From: Chthoniobacterales bacterium
GTDB lineage: Bacteria; Verrucomicrobiota; Verrucomicrobiia; Chthoniobacterales; UBA10450
Direction of reading: 5' to 3'
DNA length: 8,680 nucleotides
Assembly (NCBI GenBank): GCA_013695905.1
Contig: JACCZQ010000087.1
Coordinates: 1 to 8,680, forward strand
The notes beneath the pieces are model-generated. The model made no database searches. It saw only the letters and a list, made by a program, of their open reading frames with translations, and was not told where the DNA came from. This document shows positions 1 to 5,799 of the stretch, piece by piece. The stretch's first letter is position 1. Each line of letters opens with the position of its first letter. The position numbers and the translations under genes were made by a program.

Positions 1-497
1 GCATCATGCTGCTGCTCTCGCTCGCTGTCGCTCGACGCCACATCCGCATCGCCAACGCCTACTTCATTCCCGACAAACTCTGTATGCAGACGCTGCTCGA
101 AGCGCGCGCCCGCGGCGTGGAGATCGAGGTGATCGTCCCCGGCCCCGACACCGACGCGCAGCTGGTTCGTTCCGTCGGCAAAATGCGCTGGCGGCGTTTA
201 CTCGAAGCCGGTGTGCGTTTCTATGAATACCAGCCCGGGCGGTTCCACTGTAAGTACATGCTCATCGACGATTGTTGGGCCTCCGTCGGCTCCGCCAATC
301 TCGACAACCGCTCGTTATCCCTGAACGAAGAAGCGAACCTCAACGTGCTCGACACCGACTTCGTCGTCGCGCATACAAAGGTGTTCGAGGAGGACAAAAG
401 CTACTCGCGCGAGATCACTCTGCGCGATTGGGAATCGCGTCCGCTATGGGAAAAAACTTTGGGCATCATCGGCCGTCCAATGGCCAGCCAGATGTAA
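1..497 (+). CDS. Cardiolipin synthase ClsB-like / phospholipase D family protein, C-terminal part (5' end outside window)
   Basis: The reading frame is open from the window edge, so the gene starts upstream and only its C-terminal ~165 residues are seen. A complete HKD motif is visible: counting from the Met at base 6, H81-x-K83-x4-D88 followed by GSAN (95-98), then LDNRS and NEEANL, typical of the second PLD motif. The earlier 'IANAYFIPD', 'RGVEIEVIVPG' and 'LLEAGVRFYEYQPG' segments match ClsB-type bacterial cardiolipin synthases. These membrane-associated enzymes join phosphatidyl groups to make cardiolipin. The first HKD motif and any N-terminal region lie outside the window. The stop TAA is 9 bases before the next gene, so the two are probably co-transcribed. 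The PLD family is certain; the ClsB subtype is inferred from sequence style and the EEP neighbour. A different phosphatidyltransferase of the same superfamily remains possible. Confidence 0.88.
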   Translation, partial: IMLLLSLAVARRHIRIANAYFIPDKLCMQTLLEARARGVEIEVIVPGPDTDAQLVRSVGKMRWRRLLEAGVRFYEYQPGRFHCKYMLIDDCWASVGSANLDNRSLSLNEEANLNVLDTDFVVAHTKVFEEDKSYSREITLRDWESRPLWEKTLGIIGRPMASQM

Positions 498-506
498 GTC
501 ACCGTC

Positions 507-1262
507 ATGAGCGAACCTGACGCGCCCATTCTGCGCGTCGCGACTTACAACGTCCGCAGCTGCGTCGGCATGGATGGTCAACGCTCCGAATCGCGCATCG
601 CCGATGTCATCAGAAGCCTCTCCGCCGATGTCGTGGGCCTGCAGGAACTAGACTTCCACCGCCAGCGCTCGGCCGGCATCGATCAGGTCCGCGAAATCGC
701 ACTGCAGCTCGGCTGGCGTCATCTTTTCCATCCAGCGATGACGCACGCCGACGAGCAATACGGCGACGCCATCATCAGCAAACATCCGCTCACGCCATGG
801 CGCACCGCCGAGCTGCCGGGCCCGGCGCCGTGGTATTGCCGCGAAACGCGCGCCGTGCAGTGGGCCAAGGCGGAGACGCCATTCGGCGCCGTCCATGTCC
901 TCAACACCCACTTCGGCCTCGGCCGCCGCGAACGCATGGCGCAGGCCGAAGTGCTCGCGAGCGAAGACTGGACCGGCTCCACCGCCATCGAGGACCCACT
1001 AGTGCTGCTCGGCGACTTCAACGCGCTGCCCGGCTCGCGCCCGCATCGAGTGTTAACCCGCCACCTCCACGATGTGCGAACGCTGCTTGACACACGCGCC
1101 GCCTTTCGCACTTTTCCGACGAAGTTCCCGTCGCTCGCCGTCGATCACATTTTCGTGAACAAGAAGCTACGTCCGATAAGTCTCAGCGTCTTCCGCAGCG
1201 ACCTCGCCCGCGTTGCTTCCGATCACTACCCGCTCGTCGCGGAGCTCGTGCTCGCGACGTAG
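507..1262 (+). CDS. Endonuclease/exonuclease/phosphatase (EEP) family metal-dependent hydrolase, YbhP-like
   Basis: A 251-residue protein of the EEP (DNase I-like) fold, near the usual 250-300 aa. All core motifs are present in order: N15 in ATYNVRS, E47 in LQELD, YGDAI (85-89), H135 in NTHFG, D170/N172 in LGDFNALPGS, D213-H214 in VDHIF and S238-D239-H240 in SDHYPL. These are the metal- and phosphate-binding residues of Mg-dependent phosphodiesterases, so the enzyme is probably active. The substrate cannot be read from sequence; nucleic acid, phosphoinositide-like lipid and other phosphodiesters are all used within the superfamily. No signal peptide or membrane segment is visible. It starts 9 bases after the cardiolipin synthase gene; the pairing resembles E. 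coli ybhO(clsB)-ybhP, which hints at a phospholipid-related role (inference). There is no clear Shine-Dalgarno before ATG 507. Its TAG stop lies inside the repeat at 1259-1317. Confidence 0.9.
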   Translation: MSEPDAPILRVATYNVRSCVGMDGQRSESRIADVIRSLSADVVGLQELDFHRQRSAGIDQVREIALQLGWRHLFHPAMTHADEQYGDAIISKHPLTPWRTAELPGPAPWYCRETRAVQWAKAETPFGAVHVLNTHFGLGRRERMAQAEVLASEDWTGSTAIEDPLVLLGDFNALPGSRPHRVLTRHLHDVRTLLDTRAAFRTFPTKFPSLAVDHIFVNKKLRPISLSVFRSDLARVASDHYPLVAELVLAT

Positions 1263-1317
1263 CGCAAGTTTGTAACTTGCTCCCTCACCCGATCTACGAG
1301 TTAGAAACTCGCGCTAC
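1259..1317. repeat. REPIN-like inverted pair of short palindromic (REP) units between convergent genes
   Basis: Unit A (1259-1280, plus) begins GTAGCGC and holds a hairpin: stem GCAAGTT (1264-1270), loop TGT, stem AACTTGC (1274-1280). Unit B (1297-1317, read on minus) begins GTAGCGC and holds stem CGAGTT, loop TCT, stem AACTCG. The stems differ by A to G on one side and the matching T to C on the other, so pairing is kept. The arrangement GTAG-hairpin-spacer-hairpin-CTAC is that described for REP doublets (REPINs) mobilised by RAYT transposases; a GTAG head is known in that family. The TAG within each GTAG is the stop codon of the flanking gene on that side. The element may also act as a bidirectional terminator, although it has no long T-run. 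Confidence 0.72.
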
Positions 1318-3338
1318 CTCTCCGCGAACTGCTCGTGACGTAAAATCATCCGCTCGAATGAGGGGTGTTCCTCCAATTCGAGATGCGGCGGAAACTTCGC
1401 CCCCGAGCGGTGCCACTTCTGCAGCCAGTCGGTCGAGAGCACCTCAAACCGCGACACAACGTCCGGCCATGCTGCCGGAGTAAAAGCAACGGTCGTTTCC
1501 TGCTTCTCACCGAAGCTCCTCCCGCGCGCCACGCAGAACCCCGCGGCCAGCATCGCCACCCGCGCCGAAGTCGCGCAGGTATAGGTGAACAGCTCCACCG
1601 CGCGTCCCGCGCAGGCGGCGAAGAGTTGCCGGAAGGCGTCAGTCGTCCACAAGTCGGTCGTAGTTTTGCTCGAGAACATGTCATAGAAAATGACGTCGGG
1701 CGGAGCCGGAGCGTGCGCCATCATCTGGAGAAACTCGCCTTGCACGAGCGTCCAGCTGAGCCCCGCGTGCTGTTTGGATTGCCAGTGGCCGTGCCGCAGA
1801 ATCGCCGGGGGCCCGCCATGCCGCAGGTACGGAAAGAGATCATCGTGCAGCCAGGCGAGCTTCAGAGAATCGAGATCGTTCTCGAAGCTGATAAGTCGCA
1901 TAGGTCGTATAGGACCTATCTCCGCCGCTGCCTCGTAGCAGCGGATCGCAGCCATCGCATTCGCCGCCGCGCCGAGCCCCACATCCCACACCACCAGCGG
2001 CTCCGCGTCTGCGGACTGCACCCGCTCCGCCAGCTGCGACTGCTCCACGTAGAGCGCCTCCGCTTCCGCCATCGGTGCACTCCGCATGTGCATGATCTCC
2101 CCCGAAGCCACATGCCGGATGCTGGCGAAACCCTCCCACGCCATGTGCACCTCGTAGTTCCCGAGCGTGCGCGGCCGTTGCTTCTTCCGCTTCATCTGCT
2201 GCACCGGATTATCGAGATCCGGCACATGGAGAAACTCCCGCCGCGCGTGATACAGCTCCATGAATCGATCCGCGAGAATGCTCGCGCGGATGTCGCGCAT
2301 CAGCTGGTGATAGAAATAGAAGTTATGCTGCCCCAGCAACGTCCAGCCGAGCGTCTCCGCCGTCTTCGTGAGATGATGCAGATACGCCCGCGAGTAGCGC
2401 GCGCATGTCGGGCAATTGCACCCCGGGTCCAGCTTCTCCTCCGAGAATTTGTAAATCCCGCGCCGCATCTGCAGATAACCGCGCGACGTGAACACGCCAC
2501 CGCGTTGCGCCACCTGCGTTGGGATGATGCAATCGAACATGTCCACCCCGCGATGCACCGCCTCCAGAATATCGAGCGGAGTGCCCACACCCATCAGGTA
2601 GCGCGGCAAATCCCGCGGCAGCAGCTCCGCCGTCAGCGCGCAGACATCCTCGCGCTCGCTCCTCGTCTCCCCCACCGCCAGCCCACCGATCGCGAAGCCG
2701 TCAAACGCCAGCTCCGTCAGCCGCGCCGCACTTTCGCGACGCAGCTCCGGCGAAAGCGCCCCCTGCACAATCGCAAACAGCGCCTGCTCAGAATCACCGC
2801 GCGCCGCGAGACTCCGCCCCGCCCAGCGATGCGTGATCTCCACCGCCGCGCGCGCCGTCGCTTCATCCGCCGTGGACGCGACACACTGATCCAGCGCCAT
2901 CATGATATCGCTGCCGATCGCCCGTTGCGTCTCGATGCTCAGCTCCGGGCTCAGCAGAATCGTCTTCCCGTCGAGATAACTCTGAAACACCGCGCCCGCC
3001 TCACTCATCGAGCGGGAGTGCGGCAGCGAAAAAATCTGATACCCGCCCGAGTCAGTCAGCACCGACCGCCCCCAGCTCATAAACCGGTGAATGCCACCCA
3101 GCTTCCGAAACACCTCCGGCCCCGGCCGCAGCAGGAGGTGATAAGTATTCGCGAGCAGAATCTGCGACCCCGCCTCCTCCAGCGTGCGCGTGAGCTGCGC
3201 CTTCACCGTCGCCTTCGTGCCGACCGGCATGAACACCGGCGTCTGCACCTCATTGTGGAGCGTGCGGAACGTCCCCGCCCGCGCGCGCGAACCCGTCGCC
3301 TCCCCATCGAGGCGGAACTGGAGACGGTGCGTGTCCAT
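1314..3338 (-). CDS. tgt: Fused tRNA-guanine(34) transglycosylase (Tgt) and MnmC-type (DUF752) methyltransferase
   Basis: This 674-residue protein is much longer than a normal Tgt (~375 aa). Residues ~1-375 are a bacterial Tgt, which exchanges G34 for preQ1 in GUN-anticodon tRNAs. D96 (LTDSGGYQ), D150/C152, Q192 (IVQG), G219 (IGGLAVGE) and D269 (DMFDC, matching the nucleophile) are kept, as is the zinc site C307-x-C309-x2-C312-x25-H338. The usual TRNARNG after the nucleophile reads TQVAQRG (274-280). After a basic linker (382-392, KRKKQRPR), residues ~395-674 match the SAM-dependent methyltransferase part of MnmC: MHMRSAP (416-422), WDVGLGAAAN (451-460), LISFEND (482-488) and FYDMFSSKTTTDLW (551-564, catalytic-loop region). 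The FAD oxidase half of full MnmC is absent. ATG 3338 is preceded by AGGA. The same frame is open without interruption, so this is a true fusion. It stands alone on this strand, and its TAG stop lies in the REPIN. Fold assignments are firm; the methyl-acceptor substrate is unknown. Confidence 0.93.
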   Translation of the reverse strand: MDTHRLQFRLDGEATGSRARAGTFRTLHNEVQTPVFMPVGTKATVKAQLTRTLEEAGSQILLANTYHLLLRPGPEVFRKLGGIHRFMSWGRSVLTDSGGYQIFSLPHSRSMSEAGAVFQSYLDGKTILLSPELSIETQRAIGSDIMMALDQCVASTADEATARAAVEITHRWAGRSLAARGDSEQALFAIVQGALSPELRRESAARLTELAFDGFAIGGLAVGETRSEREDVCALTAELLPRDLPRYLMGVGTPLDILEAVHRGVDMFDCIIPTQVAQRGGVFTSRGYLQMRRGIYKFSEEKLDPGCNCPTCARYSRAYLHHLTKTAETLGWTLLGQHNFYFYHQLMRDIRASILADRFMELYHARREFLHVPDLDNPVQQMKRKKQRPRTLGNYEVHMAWEGFASIRHVASGEIMHMRSAPMAEAEALYVEQSQLAERVQSADAEPLVVWDVGLGAAANAMAAIRCYEAAAEIGPIRPMRLISFENDLDSLKLAWLHDDLFPYLRHGGPPAILRHGHWQSKQHAGLSWTLVQGEFLQMMAHAPAPPDVIFYDMFSSKTTTDLWTTDAFRQLFAACAGRAVELFTYTCATSARVAMLAAGFCVARGRSFGEKQETTVAFTPAAWPDVVSRFEVLSTDWLQKWHRSGAKFPPHLELEEHPSFERMILRHEQFAER
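1895..1921. repeat. In-frame 9-bp near-tandem repeat with hairpin inside the methyltransferase domain
   Basis: Units GTCGCATAG (1895-1903) and GTCGTATAG (1904-1912) are followed by a diverged third, GACCTATCT. ATAGGTC (1900-1906) and GACCTAT (1913-1919) also form a perfect 7-bp inverted repeat around a 6-base loop. Because the period is 9, the frame is kept. The minus strand encodes a short 'IGP-IRP-MRL' stretch (residues ~474-482) just before the conserved LISFE strand of the MnmC domain. It looks like a small sequence expansion tolerated in a surface loop. Confidence 0.55.
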
Positions 3339-3449
3339 GAGTCCTGATCTTTAGCAGAACGCCACCGCCTCGCTCGTGAAAATGGCAGGGGAGCAGCGCC
3401 CGACAACACTTGCATCAGCACTCTCGGCGCGGCTAACGGTGAACCCTGC
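3339..3449. promoter_or_regulatory. Divergent intergenic region between the tgt fusion gene and the Imm-5-like gene
   Basis: These 111 bases separate two divergently transcribed genes, so promoters for both must lie here or overlap the gene starts. On the minus strand, AGGA a few bases before ATG 3338 is a plausible ribosome-binding site. On the plus strand, GGTGA ends 7 bases before ATG 3450 and is a possible weak one. I could not find a convincing sigma-70 -35/-10 pair, operator or riboswitch (in particular no preQ1 aptamer). Confidence 0.4.
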
Positions 3450-3844
3450 ATGAATCTAGACGAGTACGATCAGCAATCGCTGGCACTTTGGGCCGCCGAT
3501 TGCGCCGAGCACGTCCTCCCGCTCTTCGAGCAACAGCATCCACAAGACACCCGCCCCGCGCCGCGATCGCAGCAGCACGCGCCTGGGCGCGCGGCGAGAT
3601 CACGTGCGGCGCCGCACGCGAAGCCGCCGTTACCGCCCACGCCGCCGCCCGCGACACAAGTGACGCCGCCGCGCGTGCCGCAGCTCGCGCCGCCGGCCAC
3701 GCTGCAGCTACCGCTCACATGTCGCGCCACGCAGTACCCGCAGCCGAGTACGGCATCAAAGCCGCCACCGCGGCAGATAAACGTGCCGCCGACGCCGAAC
3801 GCCACTGGCAGCAAGAGCGCCTTCGTCGATATTCCGCCTCATGA
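3450..3844 (+). pseudogene. Imm-5-like putative immunity protein, interrupted by an apparent -1 frameshift
   Basis: The N-terminal part (from ATG 3450) reads MNLDEYDQQSLALWAADCAE and HVLPLFEQQHPQDTRP in one frame. The rest, from AAIAAARAWARGE through AAGHAAATAHMSRHAV to TGA 3844, is in another. Joined with one added base in the CCCC run at 3554-3557 (giving ...DTRPRAAIAAARAW...), they make a ~131-residue protein that fits the whole Imm-5-like 'putative immunity protein' family: LWAADCAEHVLP, alanine-rich RAWARGE and AAGHAAATAH blocks, and a QQERLRRY-type end. It is helical, with no signal peptide or membrane span. The family is named for proposed toxin immunity; no cognate toxin is seen here and the function is not established. 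The stop overlaps the next start (ATGA at 3841-3844), showing a coupled pair. The shift may be a homopolymer sequencing error, a true null allele or, less likely, recoding. Confidence 0.78.
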
Positions 3845-4520
3845 GCAACAAGAGCGCCCCGCCAGAACTGGAACTCGACTCTGCACTGGGAGCCGAGTTC
3901 GACCGCCAGCTCGCAACCCTGCAGCAGAAAGGCTACGCGAAATTTGCCGGCCTGACGGAGGCGCAATTCGCCGCGCGAATCGACCCGCTGCGGGAGCAAC
4001 TCAGCGAGTTGGAACCGGCCAGCTTCGAAGCGAAGGACGGCAAGCTCCCCTTCGTTCTCGTGATCACCCGCGACCTCGTCTCCCCGAGCAGACCGTCCGC
4101 CTCTTTACCTGGGGTGATCACCACTGCCACGTCGATCTCAGCCCGCGCAGCATCAGCCACTTCGCACCCACGCCCGACGCGCGGATTCCCGCAGGTGGCG
4201 CTTACTTCCTGATTGATATCGATCGCGGCCACGAGACGCTGAACGTTCCGCCTGCCGAAGCCATCAAGACTCTGCAGCAGGAGCAACGCTCGCCGCTCAC
4301 GATCGAAGAAGGCATCGCCATTCTCACGCACCACCCGGAGTTCCTCGTGAAGAACAACTGCTTCTCGCTCCTCGGCTCCCGCTGCGGCGATCGCCGCGTC
4401 CCCGCTCTCTGGATCAGCGAACGCCGCCCGCGTCTCGGCTGGTGCTGGGAAGGCGCTCCGCACACCTGGCTCGGCTCCGCCTCCTGCGGCGTCAGGCTCG
4501 CGCTGGAGAATTTGATCTGA
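3841..4520 (+). pseudogene. DUF5701 family protein, interrupted by an apparent -1 frameshift
   Basis: The start at ATG 3841 overlaps the upstream stop. Residues 1-82 (EFDRQLATLQQKGYAKFAGL; then KLPFVLVITRDLVSP) are in one frame. From EQTVRLFTWGDHH onward the protein continues in another frame to TGA 4520. Adding one base to the CCCC run at 4082-4085 restores a ~226-residue protein with the DUF5701 hallmarks in order: PFVLVITRDLV, a YFLIDIDRGHETLNV segment, RSPLTIEEGIAILTHHPE, then KNNCFSLLGSRCGDRRVPAL and the C-terminal LGWCWEGAPHTWLGSASCG. The C-terminal Cys/Trp/His-rich block is the best-conserved part of the family and is intact. The function of DUF5701 is unknown to me. The 3' end abuts a truncated toxin gene on the other strand. 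A -1 deletion in the same kind of C-run as in its partner gene makes sequencing error a leading explanation. Confidence 0.78.
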
Positions 4521-4561
4521 GACACGTCGGAAGCGACGAGCCGATGAAACTCGAGACGCAT
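4511..4561 (-). pseudogene. Remnant of a RelE/ParE-type toxin gene (first ~16 codons only)
   Basis: Directly downstream of the antitoxin, the minus strand reads TGATG: the antitoxin stop TGA (4563-4561) shares one base with ATG 4561-4559. This is the usual antitoxin-toxin junction. The new frame encodes MRLEFHRLVASDVSQI, which resembles the N-terminus of RelE/ParE-family toxins (a first beta strand 'LEFHPLV', then the start of the first helix). After that the frame runs through the antisense of the DUF5701 3' end and no longer looks like a toxin; the helix-rich core and catalytic C-terminus are absent. The DUF5701 stop codon falls within the remnant. I infer that recombination or insertion replaced the toxin body. 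The short length keeps confidence moderate. Confidence 0.6.
4525..4538. terminator. Small hairpin just after the DUF5701 stop (weak terminator candidate)
   Basis: CGTCG (4525-4529), loop GAAG and CGACG (4534-4538) form a 5-bp stem starting 4 bases after TGA 4520. It could mark the 3' end of the Imm-5/DUF5701 transcript, but no T-run follows and the bases are also codons of the toxin remnant on the minus strand. The role is therefore uncertain. Confidence 0.25.
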
Positions 4562-4779
4562 CAAGCGCTTCGGCTACGGACCGTTTCGTCCAGCTCGTGG
4601 AGCGAAATCGCGTGGCTGCCGTCGGCGTTCATCTCCGCGTCCCGCCGGAGCGCCTCCGTCAGGCCCTCCTCGTCGTCCGCGAGCACCGGCGGGAGCGACT
4701 GGAGCAGACTCGCTGCAAGAGTAGCCCGTTGCTGCTCTGATAACGCGAGCGCAAGTTTCTCCACCTCAGTGACGCTCAT
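4561..4779 (-). CDS. Addiction module antitoxin, Unstab_antitox (PF09720)-like
   Basis: A 72-residue protein with the small-antitoxin layout: an N-terminal helix, then LALALSEQQRATLAASLLQSL (residues ~9-29), an acidic middle (ADDEEG), and a C-terminal EALRRDAEMN...ISLHELDETVRSR segment. These are hallmarks of the 'putative addiction module component' family, which neutralises RelE/ParE-type toxins by direct binding through the C-terminal region and usually autoregulates its operon. ATG 4779 is chosen because the N-terminal helix begins there; no strong Shine-Dalgarno is seen. Its TGA overlaps a toxin start codon, but that toxin is cut to ~16 codons, so this antitoxin is probably an orphan left after toxin loss. 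It lies 38 bases downstream of the acetyltransferase gene on the same strand and may be read from the hflX-led operon. Confidence 0.8.
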   Translation of the reverse strand: MSVTEVEKLALALSEQQRATLAASLLQSLPPVLADDEEGLTEALRRDAEMNADGSHAISLHELDETVRSRSA

Positions 4780-4817
4780 GCATGAACTCTACGAAACTTT
4801 CGCGGAATGAGCACGTT

Positions 4818-5330
4818 CTAATCCCGCAGCCGATAGGCGTAAACCTGCACCGGCTGATCGAAGAACTCGATCTCACGTTCCCACACCGCGCCGAGCCGCT
4901 GCGCCACCGCGGCGGAGCGGGTGTTCTTCGCGTGAATCAAACTGATCACGCGGCCGAAGCCGAAGTTGCTGCGCCCGAAATCGAGCGCTGCACGTGCTGC
5001 TTCCGTCGCGTAGCCGCGGCCCCAACACTCCCGCGCGAGCGCCCAGCCGATCTCCAGCTCCGGCCACGTCTCCGGATTGATGAATCCGCAACGGCCCACC
5101 AGCCGCCCCGTGTTCTTCTCCTCCAGCGCCCACGAGCCGTAGCCGCGGAGGTGCCAATGCCCAAGAATCGCCGCTATTTGGCGCCACGATTCCAGTGGCG
5201 TGCAAAGTTTCCCCTGTCCGATGAATTCCATCACCTCCGGGTCGGAACACATCGCGTGATAGGGCTCGAAGTCGTGCACGCGCAACGGCCGCAGCCGCAG
5301 CCGTTCAGTCTCGATTACCGGGATTTCCAT
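4818..5330 (-). CDS. GNAT family N-acetyltransferase, RimJ/RimL type
   Basis: A 170-residue GNAT acetyltransferase (Acetyltransf_3 group), usual in length. It opens with IETERLRLRPLRVHDFEPYH, the typical first strand and helix of RimJ/RimL-like enzymes. The acetyl-CoA pyrophosphate loop is R100-ECW-G104-R-G106-YATEA. N136 and S139 in HAKNTRSAAVAQRLGA match the conserved late motif, followed by a C-terminal strand (VQVYAYRLRD). These enzymes transfer acetyl from acetyl-CoA to an amine: the protein N-terminus, an antibiotic or a small metabolite. The substrate cannot be assigned. I set the start at ATG 5330. An upstream in-frame ATG at 5411 would add 27 residues that do not fit the family and only mirror the doxX coding strand. 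It overlaps the 3' end of the DoxX gene by 26 bases, implying translational coupling. Confidence 0.88.
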   Translation of the reverse strand: MEIPVIETERLRLRPLRVHDFEPYHAMCSDPEVMEFIGQGKLCTPLESWRQIAAILGHWHLRGYGSWALEEKNTGRLVGRCGFINPETWPELEIGWALARECWGRGYATEAARAALDFGRSNFGFGRVISLIHAKNTRSAAVAQRLGAVWEREIEFFDQPVQVYAYRLRD

Positions 5331-5739
5331 CGCGCCTGTTCCGCCGCTCCAGCCAGGCATCGACGGAGAGCGGACCGGCGCCATGGAACAGGAAGAACAG
5401 CCCGGCCGCAATCATCATCAACGCCGGGAAAATCCGCGGGAACGGATCACCGATGTGCGCGATCACGACTGCCGCGATGAAATTGATGATGAAGACGATG
5501 GCGAGCGGCCTAACGAATGCTCCGAGCAAAATCGAGAGCCCGCAGATGAACTGCGCATACACGGAGACATGCGCGGCAACGAGCGGCGCCGGCACCCCGC
5601 GCGCGGCGAGGAATTTCTCGAACTCCACCATTCGCTCCCAGTTGAAGATGTTATCCGCCACGCCGTGAATGATGAACACGCCGATCAGGAGGCGCAGAAA
5701 GATGACGCCGTATTCGCGATTTCGCCGAAAGAAACTCAT
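5305..5739 (-). CDS. DoxX family integral membrane protein
   Basis: A 144-residue hydrophobic protein with four likely membrane helices at about residues 10-28, 55-74, 77-96 and 103-121. It has the DoxX signature: an N-terminal basic tail followed by GVIFLRLLIGVFIIHGVAD, a FLAARGVPAP segment before helix 2, and a QFICGLSILLGAFVRPLA block. DoxX proteins sit in the inner membrane. Members have been linked to thiosulfate:quinone oxidation (archaeal DoxD/DoxA) and to redox or thiol-stress complexes, but most, like this one, have no assigned role. An AGGAGA about 13 bases upstream of ATG 5739 is a plausible though distant ribosome-binding site. The last 26 bases overlap the start of the acetyltransferase gene. 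The gene lies 60 bases after the M14 hydrolase gene on the same strand. Confidence 0.88.
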   Translation of the reverse strand: MSFFRRNREYGVIFLRLLIGVFIIHGVADNIFNWERMVEFEKFLAARGVPAPLVAAHVSVYAQFICGLSILLGAFVRPLAIVFIINFIAAVVIAHIGDPFPRIFPALMMIAAGLFFLFHGAGPLSVDAWLERRNRRDGNPGNRD

Positions 5740-5799
5740 ATCGGGCGCAGCTTCTCCTATTCCGCCGCCGGAACGGTAGGACTTTGTGACGGACTTCCT

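Noticed and set aside
1365..3347. A 660-codon open frame on the plus strand opposite the tgt fusion
   Set aside because: It is a GC-rich antisense shadow, rich in Arg/Pro/His with no family motif. The minus strand has a full, motif-complete enzyme.
3411..3440. TTGCAT ... TAACGG as a sigma-70 promoter for the Imm-5-like gene
   Set aside because: The -10 match is poor and would lie only about 10 bases from the start codon.
3339..3449. A preQ1 riboswitch upstream of the tgt fusion
   Set aside because: I could not find the characteristic small aptamer hairpin with an A-rich tail on the minus strand before the start codon.
4202..4564. Full 120-codon minus-strand frame as a complete toxin
   Set aside because: Only the first ~16 residues look like a RelE/ParE toxin. 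The remainder is antisense to conserved DUF5701 codons and has no toxin features.
5331..5411. N-terminal extension of the GNAT protein to ATG 5411
   Set aside because: The extra 27 residues mirror doxX codons and do not fit RimJ/RimL-type N-termini, which begin just before IETERLRLRP.
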